A stretch of DNA of 64,000 nt from Drosophila pseudoobscura (Eukaryota > Arthropoda > Insecta > Diptera > Drosophilidae). Where the stretch lies: positions 25,668,001 to 25,732,000 of the forward strand of contig NC_046679.1 in the NCBI RefSeq assembly GCF_009870125.1, written 5' to 3'. The notes under the pieces are model-generated. The model was not told the origin of the DNA. It searched no databases and worked only from the letters and a program-made list of their open reading frames with translations. The position numbers and the translations under genes were made by a program. Within the stretch, counting starts at the first letter, position 1. Each line of letters opens with the position of its first letter. Below are positions 1-11,606 of the stretch, in pieces.

Positions 1-182
1 TTAACGGGCGGGCGAAAACAGCCAGAACACTGTAATAGTGCTCTACTGGGGGCAAACAAAAGAGTCATTCTGTTTGGACAATTGTGCCGTGGAGCACGCG
101 CCCAGAAAAACCCATCACAAAAACATTCCCACTGGACAAACCCGCCGTTAAGTGGAGCACAGCCTAGAAACAGCCGGACGAC

Positions 183-1007
183 ATGAATTTACACCTGCGA
201 GATTTCCTTGGAATGGTTTACCTTCTGGCAGCCGTGGTAGCTCTGGCCGTGCACGGGACTAAGGCTCAGTTCTACAACCCGATGCCGATGTCCGTACCGA
301 GGCTGTTGCCGGCCCCTACGGAGCTACCGGTTCCAGTGGAGCACCGGCAACGCTTCTTGCTCTACAACCCCTTCAATGGTCAGCAGCTGGAGCCGCTGCG
401 ATACATGTCCTTCCTGCGGGGCGACAAGCGCCAGGCGGGGCAGGTAAGCGGAAACCTTGTGGAGCTGCCGCAGCTCTGGCAGCCCTGCTCCTGCGCGGAG
501 TTCACCTGCCGGTGCTGCCTGGGCCTGGTCTTCGGGTTCGGGGAGTCCTTCAACCAGCGCGTGTGTACGGCCATCGAGTACAGCCGGGAAGAGCTGGGCA
601 TCCGCCTGAGCATCGAAGTGAACCAGCGGTCTGTGGCCAACTTTGGCTTCTCGGCCCGCAATCCTCCGGACTACTGCATCCCGCTGCTGCTGCCGCTGCC
701 GCTGTTCAGCTGCCTACGGCTCTACGACATACGGGCCTACGGCGAGGGCAATGTGCAGGTCTGCATCTCGGTGGTGTTCAAGGTGCTGGTCAGCCAGTTC
801 TTCGAGTATCGCTTCAACTGCATCCGCTTCGGAGTCAATGGAGTGTACTTTGTGCGCGACTCGCACCAGCAGGACCAGGGCCAGGTCGTGGAAGTGGAGC
901 TGGACAAAGAAATGGCCGCACAATCATCAGAGCAGGGCTCCAAGCGCTCTAATCTCCCTAATGACAAGTTGGCCTCTGGCAGCCGCTTGGATTTCCATCC
1001 CATCTAA
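183..1007 (+). CDS. Secreted cysteine-rich protein, DUF4773 family
   Basis: A single-exon reading frame of 274 residues that starts at the first ATG of the frame. Residues 1-28 form a signal peptide (hydrophobic run VYLLAAVVALAVHG, then a small-residue cleavage area near TKAQ), so the product is probably secreted. Residues about 100-220 carry the spacing of the insect DUF4773 family: CSC and CRCC pairs near the start, an NPPDYC motif in the middle, then hydrophobic strands with single cysteines ending in FNCIRFG. The cysteines would be disulfide bonded outside the cell. The last 50 residues are polar and probably disordered. No biochemical role is known to me for the family. A perfect splice-donor match (CAGGTAAG at 441-448) lies inside the frame, but reading through gives the intact domain, so I treat the gene as intronless. 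The family call rests on motif recognition, not on a search. Confidence 0.88.
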   Translation: MNLHLRDFLGMVYLLAAVVALAVHGTKAQFYNPMPMSVPRLLPAPTELPVPVEHRQRFLLYNPFNGQQLEPLRYMSFLRGDKRQAGQVSGNLVELPQLWQPCSCAEFTCRCCLGLVFGFGESFNQRVCTAIEYSREELGIRLSIEVNQRSVANFGFSARNPPDYCIPLLLPLPLFSCLRLYDIRAYGEGNVQVCISVVFKVLVSQFFEYRFNCIRFGVNGVYFVRDSHQQDQGQVVEVELDKEMAAQSSEQGSKRSNLPNDKLASGSRLDFHPI

Positions 1008-3369
1008 TGTGGTCTTTCTCTTGCTGTCTACCATTTTTCATCATGATCCATGCCTCATTCTACGAGTATTACACGTTAAGTGAAAAAGTGAAATTTCTGT
1101 TAATTAAAAAGCTTTTTATTCCGAGCCCCAACACAACCAGCGCTGACGAACAGAGTGCTATGAAAATTGCGAAAATTGCCAATAAAACTCGAGCCTTACT
1201 TCGGTTTTGTGTGAGCGATGATGCGACTGCCTCAGATTTGTATCTCAGGCTGGCACACACACGTGCACCCAGCATTCTTCTCTGCACGGGAGTGTAAAAT
1301 ATACAGTATACTAGTATGTCCAACACACCTATTTCTGGGCACTTTCGTTAACGAGCGCGCACATGGCAATTATTTTACTGGCCGGCATCGGCGCACTCAT
1401 CTGAGGCATCTTCTGCCTGACTATGCTCCGAATGGAGGCGACCTAGGGCTGGCCCAGGCGTAGACGCAGACGCAGACTTTCGACCCCCTAAATTGTTTTG
1501 GCAGATCCGTGGGAGGGTTTTGACTCCTTACGACATACCGAATAGACCATGAAAAACATGTTCTTTTTCATGTTAGTTTATGTTTAACTAAGAGGCGTAT
1601 TTGTAATTCATTGCAGTTCAGTCTAATAAAAATTGCGTGAAGATTAATTCGGAAATATTAATACATGTATCTCGTCTTTATATTACCCTAAAAAATTGAT
1701 CATGGACAAATTGGACTGTGCAAATAGCGCCCCATATTTTGTGCAATGATAGTTTGATGATATCTTTAACTTTATTTATAATGTATTTGTTTCCTTTCAA
1801 AAATCACCCAACGAAAGCAAATTAATATTAATTCTGGGGCGTTTCCTTAGCAGCCATAAGATATTGTATTTGGTTCCACGGAAATTTTTAATTTCTTTTT
1901 ACAATAATATTACCTTTGAATATTAATTCGTGTTTACTTTGTCTTGCTTATTTTCACAAGGAATTGTTTCTGTTGCTGCTGTAAGATCTCGGTGAATGGC
2001 CCAGGAGTACAAGCAAGCTTCTAAATAGGGATTGTTTTGTTGCATATTCTAATTGGATATAATCATGATGGATACAATGATGATGATAATCAGCTAAGAA
2101 GACACAAATGGTCGGTTGCGAATACAGATGTTCTTAGGCGGCGGATGGACCATGAGATCGGAGCAAGTGCAGATTACAAGCAATTGTAGATCGCAGCTCA
2201 CTGCAGGGAACATGTCGTGATTGAGTGACAGGATGGGTTCATCCTCTTTTCGAATTGCCAAAAAGCGAAGCCAGAGAAATACACGCACCAACCTCACCAT
2301 CAACTTTGGAGCATTGGAGCTGGAGCTGGAGCTCTGCTGTGGGCCATGTCGTTGTTGGGTTTGTGGCAATTGCGCAATTGGTCGCTCACTTCGACTGCGG
2401 CTTTTATTTTGGCATGCTCCGGCTTTGTTTGCAGGCCCGGCCAATGTTTCTCCGCCTCTCCGCCTTCTCTCTCCGCCTCTGTTTCTGGGCTCGACAGCAA
2501 TTTTGCTTTGGCTAGAGAGATAGCCTGCCTTCGTCTCGCCTCGTCTCGGCCCAGTCTCTTGGCCAGCTCCAGCTGATTGTGAGTGTGAGTGCTGGCAAGT
2601 CTGTTGGTGGTGGTGGCGTTGGCATCAGTGGTTCAGCCTTAGCTGTTACTGCGGCTGCTGCCTCGCCAGCGTCGCTGTCGGCCTCCAAACATACATGTGT
2701 ATACATAATAATTTTTACTTTTCTGTCGTTTTCCAGCTCGCTGCTTTTTTACTTGCAAGCAAAAGTTTTTCATGTGCCGTCAGTTGTATTTCGGTTCGCG
2801 CCGTGATCTGTCGCACACTTCAGCAGAGCCGTCGTCGTCGTATCCCAGGAAACGAGTAGCAGCAGTGGCGTCTAGGAGCCCACGCTTAGAGGTGAACACT
2901 AGTATATTGGAATATCCCCGATCCGAAGCGACAAGACACAAATGTAAGTTCACCGGCCACAGCGTCGTATGCGTAACATTTTCCGATGGGAATCTGCGGA
3001 TCTGGGGATCACTCGAGCGCCTATCTGCGGACCCTAGTCTTTGCTAGGTTTGCTGTAGGAATCCATTTATGAATGAGTTCTAGCGGATATAGACGGCTTT
3101 ATTTTTGAATAGATAAGCAAGTAGACGCCAACAGTAGTTGTTGCCTCGCTATTTCGGATGCAAGCCGACCTACCTCAATTCCCCCTTTGAATTTTGATGG
3201 AACTCCCCTCGAAACTTTGGGTGCCGTGCCGAGCGAGTGCCGTCGAGTGCTCTCCATTCTCCATCCATGCTATGATAACTTTTCACTCTTTGGACCGTGC
3301 GTGGGCCTAGACTAAGATGAACATGAAGATGAAGAGAAAACAAGAGCGGCGGCACGGCTTTGTGCTGGG

Positions 3370-3387
3370 TGACGTCGAGTGACGTCA
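3370..3387. promoter_or_regulatory. Paired CRE-like sites (TGACGTCG and TGACGTCA)
   Basis: TGACGTCG at 3370-3377 and the full palindrome TGACGTCA at 3380-3387 have starts exactly 10 bp apart, which puts both on the same face of the helix. TGACGTCA is the known binding site of CREB/ATF bZIP factors. A third, weaker match (TGACGTAA) lies near 4672. Function is inferred only. Confidence 0.4.
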
Positions 3388-3880
3388 AACCTACAAATCT
3401 GCCGCAGACAGATAGATGCCGCACTTCGCACTTCGCACTGCGTACCGAAAGTAAGAAGAGTTTCACTTTCAATTGCGACACCCGGCACATGGCACCGGGG
3501 GGAGAGCTCGGACCTATCCTAAGCAGCAGAGGGCATCATCATAAGTCACAGTGCTGTGCTGAGTAACCGCATATGTAATTAAAAACAAAAACAAGAAACA
3601 AAAAGATGCTGGCAAAAACCATAATCCGGATAGGCAGAGGCCAAGAGCAAGAGCACAGCATCTCTAAACTTTACGATCTATGAAATTTCACATTTCATTG
3701 CAGCAACGGCCACCGGCGGGGTGGCGGGGCGAGGGGGCTCGGAAAGTACGAATGTGCATGTGAATGGGGAGAAGGAGGGTGGGGAGAGGCAAACAGCAGG
3801 AAAAAATCATGTAAAGTTTCTCACTTTTGGGTGGGAAATGTTAATCACGAAAAGTAAAAGTGAAATTAATACAGTGTCGA

Positions 3881-3902
3881 CAGCAGCAGCAGCAGCAGCA
3901 GC
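3881..3902. repeat. CAG trinucleotide microsatellite
   Basis: About seven uninterrupted CAG units, followed at about 3946-3985 by an imperfect CAG-rich stretch. No credible gene reads through it, so it is treated as a non-coding microsatellite. Confidence 0.85.
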
Positions 3903-6742
3903 ACCAAACCGCATTAGCTTCGCCACATTTGCATTTCGCACATGACAGCAGTAGCAGCAGCAGCAGAGACAGCAGCAGCAGAAATTACAGCAATCGTTGA
4001 TAACAATAAGCGTCGGAGCCAGCGACCGTTCAATTGCTGCTCGGCCACGGTTTCGGAATCGGAATCGGAATCGGCCCGACTACCAATGACAGCACCTAAC
4101 GAGACCCACTTCAATACCCCTGATTTGAATGCATTCAATGCACTACTCTGGAGCGGGGGGTGGAGGTAGAGAGCAATTTGAGGGCGTAACAGTAATTTCA
4201 ATTCAGCCTTTGTTGTCAGATCCCACTCCTCGAGGGCGCTGCGACGCGTTGTTGAAGTTGATTGACAATCTTACAAGAGGCCGAAGAAGTTAATGGAAGG
4301 GATCCGCCGGCTGTCGCCAGATAAGTGAGAGTTGCCCTTCTGGGGCCACAGATTCTACCCTCGCCACAAAATGGCTGCGGAAGTGCGAAGGGAAAAGTCG
4401 CTATTTACAAAGAGATTTCGAGTGAATGTTGCCACATCGGACGAGAAATTCGCCCTCTTATTAGGTGTGCGGCGCCTGTCACTCCGCTGTTTGTATGCAA
4501 TAGGCATGGCGGGAAAGAAAGGTGACCGAAGCACGCGTGGGGCGAACTCTTTGGATAACGAATCAAATCACGGAAGATCGGATTATAATTGCAGCCTGCA
4601 TTTCAACACTCGATCCCAAAATGGTCAACTGCCATCGTCCCATTAATCGCCTCCCACCAACCCACCGAGTGACGTAACTGCCGATGAGCCGAGAGACCGA
4701 GGGAGCCGATGAGCAAGAGCTGCCGAAAAAGCGAACAAAACAGTCGTGACATTGAAGCGTGCGCAGCGATGCCGACTGCGATGACGATGCCTACGTCAGT
4801 GCAGTTGCCGGCCAGCGGCCTAAAAACGCTGACCAACGCGAAAGGCCCCAAGAAAGAGGAGCGGAAAAGAGACCAAGCGCTCAATGGCAAACATTGACTC
4901 ATGTTGTTGCTGCTACGCTGCTGCTGCATCAGTGCAAAAAGCAAAACTAGTTTTTTATTTTTTTTTATTTTGCTGCTGTTACAGTCCGACTTCGTAACGT
5001 AACAACAACAAAAGCGAATGGAAAAGCAAAAAGCAAAAGCAAAGACTAGACTTCGGGTCCCCGCTGCCGGAGCGGGTTCACTGGGGAGCAGCCGCGATTC
5101 GGCGCAGTCGGCCGCATCGAGTTGAAAGTGAAAGTCGCTCCGTGCGGAGCGTTTTGGGCCGGCGCACAGCCCCATACTTAGCCACCCAGAGCTTCAGCCT
5201 CCGCCAATCCCAATTCCAATCCCAATCAGAGTCGTTGTCGTGCCGTGAACTTTGTTGCGCGCGTTTATATTGAAATTGCAATTTACAATTTACTTAATTG
5301 TTTCTTCTTCGCATTTTGTCGGCAAATTTTCCCTCATTAGTGGCTTAATGCGTAATACTCGTATTGATGGCCTGCACCAATCACGAAATTGGATAATCAG
5401 CAGATAAACGTTGCACAGTGGTCGCACAAACACCCCGATCGTTTAGATCGAGCCACTCGACGGTCAATTTAGGGGTTGAGTCCCAGTTCGAGTACTTTTG
5501 CAGAGGGTGTTCAAATACGCAGTCTAAAGTTACAAATCTATCTGGTATAATTATGGGAAATAGTCTTTTATCCCATTTAGGAAGATCAAAGTTTACTATT
5601 ATCTAAATGCTCACTCTATGGTAGTAGTGTTATGCTCGTATATATACTGTATATGAGGAATTACATGAGGTATCTTTAAACTAATTATAAGGCCTGCCCA
5701 ACGAATTATTTGTTATGTTCGCGATTCTCGTCGTAGTAGGGAAGGGCAAGGGCTTGTCAACGTCGAAAATGTCGTTGGCCGAGCCCCAATGCCGGCGACT
5801 TGACGACTTTTAATAATTTCCTCATGCCGCAGCTGCAATCGAAAGTTGCAGTTTTTAATTGATGTTTCGCTTTCTGAGCCCAACGCACCCAATACAAACA
5901 CGCGAGTGCAACAAGCTCCGTAGCTCCGTAGCCAGCGATGCAGTCGAGCATCCACCGTTGTGGCTGCAGCCGCAATCGCGCCGCTTGTCGATAATTAAAT
6001 TACGAGTACTCGAACTGCCGGCAATGGGGAGCGGAATCCGAGCAGGTGTTGGAGGAGATCACTTTGCCACAGAGTGGAGCACGCATGCCGAACGGCTCAT
6101 TAGCTCGGGGAAACACATTTACAAGTACCGGGGACGGAGGGATCGGTGGGAACCGACCCAACAAGCTACCCAACAAGTTACTGTCTGTACAATAGGGTAC
6201 TGTCATAAACTTACATTGCATTATTGTAACATTATGAGCGTCTTTGAGTGTTTAGCCCTTGTAAGCCTTACTATAAGCTAGTGAGAACTGTAGGAATTGA
6301 AATTTCAAATATAATACAATTGGTGTTCCACTTAACAATGGTATAAATAATAGAAACCATACAAATACAAAAAAAGGAGAACAACAGAATAATAAACTTA
6401 AAATATTTTTCAATTACTTGTTGATTTCATATCAGAGGAGTAGTATAAACAATATGGAAAAGCCCTCTGGTTTGTTATACGATTATATTCGATCTAGAAT
6501 ATATATGTAGTCGGTATATGCACTTAACGAGATCCACGCAGCTGTTATATACTTATGTAAAAATATATTATAACATATATGTATGTATAAGATCGTTATG
6601 AGCTAGCTATTCGTTTAATAAGATACAAGACACTTTTGTGAGTTGCGGCTACCGGATATAATAAGTTGGCAAAAAACACACTCAATTATATAATACTAAT
6701 TTTCCAAAATTTATTTCTATATAACAGAGCACTGACCTGAAA

Positions 6743-7921
6743 ATGATGGGGACAAGCTCTTCAGCATGGAGTGCTGTGGCTCTGATGGGCTGTTTAACCG
6801 TGTGCCTTTCCATGGCCTACGCCCACGTCAACAACGAAAATGCCGGTGGAACCACAAGCGTGACCGGAAAGCCCGCCCTGATCCGGACGGAGTTGCGCTT
6901 CGGTCGGAACCTGGACCCATCCAAAGTGCGAGTCGTCAGCGTCAAGTCGAGTAAGGGCGATGATGTGGAGATCCTGGTCGGAAAAAACAGTCGCAAGGCT
7001 CGTGCCGAAGAGGCGTCCGGCTCCTTCTTCGTGCGCAGCTCGGACGTCAAGCGGCCAGTAATACAGCCGAAGAGCAATGCCAGTGGACGCCAGCTTACCT
7101 TCGAGCATAGTCCCGCCCTGATCAAGCAGAGCGAGCTGGCCCAGCAGATGGAGACCTATCGCCAGCGCAGGACCGAGGCGGAGCAGCGCCAAGCGAAGCT
7201 CATTCAGCTGCAGTTAGCCAAGGCACAGAGCAAGATTCTGGAGCAGCACGCAGTGCAGGGCGACTCCCGCCGAGGCCGCCAGCTGGGGACAGATTCAAGT
7301 TGGCAGCCAGTATATGTCCAGGCGCAGCAGAGTCCTCGCAGAAACTTTTCGTTTGCGGCGGACCGTCAGTGGCAGCAATATTTATTTGCCGACGCGGCGG
7401 AGGCCCTGCCCCGAGTGCAGCGTCAGGCGCAGAGGTCGGTCGTGAGCTTCCCGCAGGACATGCAGTATGCTGCCTCTGAGCCAGCACAATACTTTTCCCG
7501 GGACAGGGACACGCGCTCCTATGCCAGTAGTGGATCGCCGCAGAGTTACCGCCCCCAGAATATCATTACGAAGCACAACTACAACGCCTTGCCGCAGAAG
7601 TCCAAATTTGTGAGCTACATGCCGCATTCCGTAGTCGTCACAGCAAGTGCAGGCGTGGCCACGCCTACAGCCACGCCCAATCGCAGGCCAGTGTCGGCGG
7701 CAGTCTACAATGCGAGTCCCCACCGCAATCCCATCGGCCAGAGTACCCACAGCGTAGTTGACGGACCCGCCGTGACGCTCATCGAGGGTGTCCGTGTGCC
7801 AGACACAGCCGAGGACAAGGTGAAGACGTGGCGCAATGCGCGAGTCCTGAACAACCAATTGGTGCCATATCCGGAAGGCTACACGCCGCCCCGCGTCCAG
7901 ATGCCCAGCTTCGACAGATAA
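6743..7921 (+). CDS. Secreted low-complexity protein with central coiled coil, family not recognised
   Basis: A single-exon frame of 392 residues. It begins with two consecutive ATG codons; the frame and a signal peptide (core [17 protein letters not shown], residues about 11-27) support this start. Residues about 128-168 are rich in Q, E, R, K and L with heptad character and probably form a coiled coil. The rest is Q-, S-, R- and P-rich. Several basic pairs ([12 protein letters not shown]) could be cleavage sites. The C-terminal 45 residues ([19 protein letters not shown], then a [14 protein letters not shown] tail) look more ordered and may be the conserved part. AG just before position 6728 follows a pyrimidine-rich stretch, so an upstream 5' UTR exon is possible. 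I do not recognise the family; an extracellular or cuticle-associated role would be a guess. The 3' end faces the beta-mannosidase gene. Confidence 0.8.
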   Translation: MMGTSSSAWSAVALMGCLTVCLSMAYAHVNNENAGGTTSVTGKPALIRTELRFGRNLDPSKVRVVSVKSSKGDDVEILVGKNSRKARAEEASGSFFVRSSDVKRPVIQPKSNASGRQLTFEHSPALIKQSELAQQMETYRQRRTEAEQRQAKLIQLQLAKAQSKILEQHAVQGDSRRGRQLGTDSSWQPVYVQAQQSPRRNFSFAADRQWQQYLFADAAEALPRVQRQAQRSVVSFPQDMQYAASEPAQYFSRDRDTRSYASSGSPQSYRPQNIITKHNYNALPQKSKFVSYMPHSVVVTASAGVATPTATPNRRPVSAAVYNASPHRNPIGQSTHSVVDGPAVTLIEGVRVPDTAEDKVKTWRNARVLNNQLVPYPEGYTPPRVQMPSFDR

Positions 7922-8026
7922 GTGATGGGGAAGCAGGAGGAGCGCAAGGACGCTTCAGTGGATTCCCGTTTGGGTTGTGGGTGCTTAGCGCTCGACTACG
8001 AGTGTGCCGGCTGGTCACACACGTAT

Positions 8027-8085
8027 ATTAAATGCTATTTATTGATTTGTTCATTGTTTAAGTTATTTATATGTGTTATATTAAA
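8027..8085 (+). terminator. Poly(A) signals of the convergent pair
   Basis: On the plus strand ATTAAA occurs at 8027-8032 and 8080-8085, which would serve the gene ending at 7921. On the minus strand AATAAA (plus-strand tttatt at 8038-8043) lies 83 bases beyond the stop of the beta-mannosidase gene. The signals interleave, so the two transcripts probably overlap tail to tail. Confidence 0.55.
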
Positions 8086-8125
8086 CCTGTAAAAGAAGAG
8101 GGGCACCTACGTATATGCTCTTGAT

Positions 8126-11100
8126 CTAAGGCATGAAGTCGTTTACGGTCAAAACCTTGATTTCTGATTTGCGTAGTCGAACACAGGACGTGGCATCAAA
8201 GGTAAGATAGACCACGTGCACGGGCGTGGTTTGCATGTAGCCGTTCTCAGAGAACAAATACTGGTAGGGCTTCAATAGCTCGAGGTATACGAAGACCGCG
8301 GGCCGTTTCACCTGGATGCTAATACTCAGGCTGTTCCGGATGACGTTTCCAGTGGTGAGACAGGTCCTAGACGCAATATCATACTGCAGAAGCATAGGAG
8401 AGTTAAGCCAATGGCATCCTCATTAGCTAAGAGCTCATGGAATACTCACCTCTAGGCCGGGATCCTCGAGTCCGACAGCGGCGGCGATGTTGCTGGGGAA
8501 GAAGTAGGTGCGGGAGAGCACCTCCTGGCGACGACGCAGCTGCAGTTCCAGGAAGGCATTGCGAGTATTGAACTCCTCAACAAGCAAATCCTTGATGGGG
8601 ATGACCTTGTCATACTGTACTCCGTTGGGCCGGAGGGTGACCGTCCAATTGATGGAATCGCGCGGAAGCAGCTGCGACCACAGATATTTGTTGGCCACAA
8701 CGGTCAGCCCCTCAGTGTCCACCTGCGGCTCATCGCAAATCAGGATGATGTTGAGCGAATCTTCGGTCTTGTCGTACTGTGCAACGATAGCGATGGGGGC
8801 CAGGAAGTCGCGCGCCCAGTAATGCAAAAGCTGGAAGAAGGGTTGTTTGCGCCTTTGATCATTGCGGAACGGATACTCTGGACTGCTGATGCAAGCTAAC
8901 CTTCCAGTTGCCATAGAAATCAATACCGGACCAAGAAGGCGCCACCCAGACATCGTTCAGCTGCCAGTAGAGAGCGCCCATGGTGTTGTGAGCTGTGTCC
9001 CGTAGGCTGCGATACAGTTCCGTCTCCACCTTGGTGGCCATGGCCTGGGAAATCTGGCTGAAGTAGATGAGTGCCTCAGCATAGTTTTCAGCCTCCGGGA
9101 GAGGCAGTGGCAGATGACGCTCCACCAGGGTTTTGATCGGATAGCTGCCCAGAGGGTGATGCTGTCGGTGATTCATCAAAGCGGCGAGGTCGTCGTCATC
9201 ATTCTTACTGCGCTGCCAAGAATAGAAGCTGGGAAAGCTCTGGAAGCCATATTCGCTTGCAAACCGCGGGGTGGGATAGATCCCTGGATCCCAGCCGTCC
9301 TTCAGGTAGTCGTAAAAGTGCACTGTCGATAGAGAAAGAAAGAATAAGAAAGAATTCTTACGTAGATAGCGTATGCGTGACATTTTTTACCGTCGCCATA
9401 GTAGTCGTCCTGGGGGTTTTCTGAAATGTAATTGTCCATCGCGCTGGCCTTTCCATTCGACGGCGAGGAAACCAGTGGCTGAGGGCGCGACTTGTGGGAG
9501 ACCAGCTTTAGCTCGTGGATGACGTTGGCCACGTAGAGTTCTCGGTACTCAGCTTTAAAACGCTCCTCGTCGTATATTGTGTGGTACCAGTCGTTCACAA
9601 GTGCGGCTTCGTTCTCGTTGTTGGTGACAAAAATTGCAATGCTGGGATGGTGCGATAGGCGCTTGGCATTCTGGCGCACCTCCTCCCGCACCGAGGACAG
9701 ATACTCCTCTCCCACCGGGTACATGGCACAGGCGAACATCATATCCTGCCAAATGAGCAGGCCAAGGCTGTCGGCGAGGTTGTAGAAATAGTCCGACTCG
9801 TAAACCCCGCCGCCCCACACGCGCAGCATGTTCATATGCGCCTCCTTAGCAGACTTCAGTAAATGCTCAACTTTGGAAGATTTTGTTAGGGGCTAAGGTA
9901 TGTAAATACGATACTATATGGACTCACTTCGGTCATTTGTTTGATTTTCAGGCAGGATGTGGGAAGGTATGTAGTTGCTGCCCTTCATGAATATTTCTAA
10001 TCCGTTGACCCGGAAGAGAAAGGTGTTGCCGAGTCCGTCTGGCGCTGGCACCTCTACCAATTCAAGCGTGCGGAAGCCTACGCGGAGCGACTTCTGCGAT
10101 TTGGTTTTCGAGCGCACTTCTGGTCCCTTCGACCCCAGCCAGGCCTTGAGCGTGAAGTGAAGCGGATAAAGCTTCTGGTCACCATAGCCATTGGGCCACC
10201 AGGTTGCGACTTTCTCCTGCGGGTCGACAATTGCACTTGACCCAGATATAGACACAGATATATATGTAGTCACCGGCATTATTGCCGGGCGACGAAATTA
10301 CGGGGCTACTCACAGTTGGCACGGCCTGATCGAACTCAATTATTGGTGTCAAGTAGCTGATGGGTTGTGAGGTGTATGTGTCAACTACAACCGGATGGTC
10401 CAATAGCTCGCTGCAAGCAAGTTCTAATGAGTTGATGCGAGCAAAATTGAAACAGAGTTGTAACAAAGCCGCTTACACTGCATAGAGTATCAGGGTGCCG
10501 TAGAAGTTCTGCCTGCCCACCGCATCCAAGTAGCAGCGGATGTGCATATTCCAGTGCGAGCCGTTGGCGGTTCGGCTGATGTCTACGTCGATGTCGCGTA
10601 TGACTGCCACCTCGTAGATCTCGAGCTGCACGTTCTTCCAGAGGCCCATCGATGGTGCGGCCAGACCCCAGTCCCAGGCAAAACTTGATTGCATCTTTCG
10701 GAGCATATTCATGTGGCACTCCCCGTTGTAGCGCTCATGGGGACAGGCAGGCGGAACAGAGCGCTGAGCGGCGTCCAGAGCCTGCGCCTTGGCCAGCGCC
10801 GTCCACACGGGGGACACTATCTCTACCTCCAGGATATTCTCCTGCTGGAGGATGGAGCTGACGTCGTACGAGTAGCGCACAAACATGTTGTCCGTGCGTC
10901 CCAAAAGCTGATGGTTCAGACGAATCTCGGCTATGGTGTCTATCCCGTGGAACGTCAGGTTAATGTGGCCCCGCTGGTAGTGATGAATGTCGACTGTGAA
11001 AATTTAAAAGCGAATCTTTTATCATTTTATGGAGACGTTATTAGGGAGGGTATGGGAACCTTGGCTTACACTGAAACTTATTTGTGTACGTCCAGTTGTC

Positions 11101-11606
11101 GTAGGCCAGCCAGCGTAGATTGATGTCATTGTAGGACTCTAGAACCTGGGCTCCAAAGGCACTGTATATGCCGGAGGGCAGGCTTTGGTTAGCAATGGAC
11201 AGGGCTGTAAAGATATATATTGATTAAGGACCGGAACAATAACCGCCGTCTCGTTCACAAGCCGAAATGGCGCCTCGATAAGCGCTTTTTTGATGGTTTG
11301 TAAACAAACAGCTGAAGCTATCTGCTCCTAGCACATCTGATTATGGACACTATCACCATCAACTAATCGTACATAATTTCATTTATTATTTACGGTCTAT
11401 CTTATTTTTACGATTTTACGAATAGGTTCCTTCGATGGAATCGTGCTGTACTCACATCCATTCTGGTTAGTTATACTCCACTTGCTGCCCAGCTCGATTA
11501 CTTCCACTGAATCGCCAAGGATGCCACAAAAAATAAATCCACACCATAGTCCAATAACCAACAGAACGCCTCCGTCGTGGCGTCCACTCCCAGGCCGACA
11601 CTTCAT
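8126..11606 (-). CDS. beta-Man: Beta-mannosidase, copy 1 (glycoside hydrolase family 2)
   Basis: Nine exons rebuilt from splice sites: 11456-11606, 11070-11204, 10477-10993, 10314-10410, 9928-10216, 9391-9870, 8901-9322, 8450-8830 and 8126-8383. They join in frame to 909 residues, the normal size of animal lysosomal beta-mannosidase. The enzyme removes the beta-1,4-linked mannose from the N-glycan core (Man-GlcNAc) in lysosomes. The first 30 residues form a signal peptide or anchor. The GH2 sugar-binding domain covers about 35-230, the immunoglobulin-like domain about 240-350 (WWPNGYG), and the (beta/alpha)8 barrel about 350-690 with MLRVWGGGVYES. The acid/base is E482 in TNNENE and the nucleophile E580 in ASEYGF. 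C-terminal Ig-like domains follow. All donors are GT and all acceptors AG. A DRE site lies upstream at 11870. It is the upper of two tandem paralogues and the closer match to the usual motifs. Confidence 0.95.

Larger units (their letters stand above)
1008..6742. other. Non-coding interval between the DUF4773 gene and the next gene
   Basis: No convincing coding region on either strand. The first 700 bp are AT-rich and include a possible poly(A) signal for the upstream gene (AATAAA at about 1625). The 2.3-5.2 kb part is GC-richer and full of CAG and polypyrimidine stretches that give spurious open frames up to 190 codons with low-complexity translations. It also holds two cyclic-AMP-response-like sites (3370-3387), a CAG run (3881-3902) and a CGGAAT hexamer run (about 4054-4074). 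The stretch 6240-6700 is strongly AT-rich. Confidence 0.6.

Noticed and set aside
4603-5175. A 190-codon minus-strand open frame
   Set aside because: Low-complexity translation across CAG- and A-rich runs, no domain, no signal peptide of convincing shape, and no splice context.
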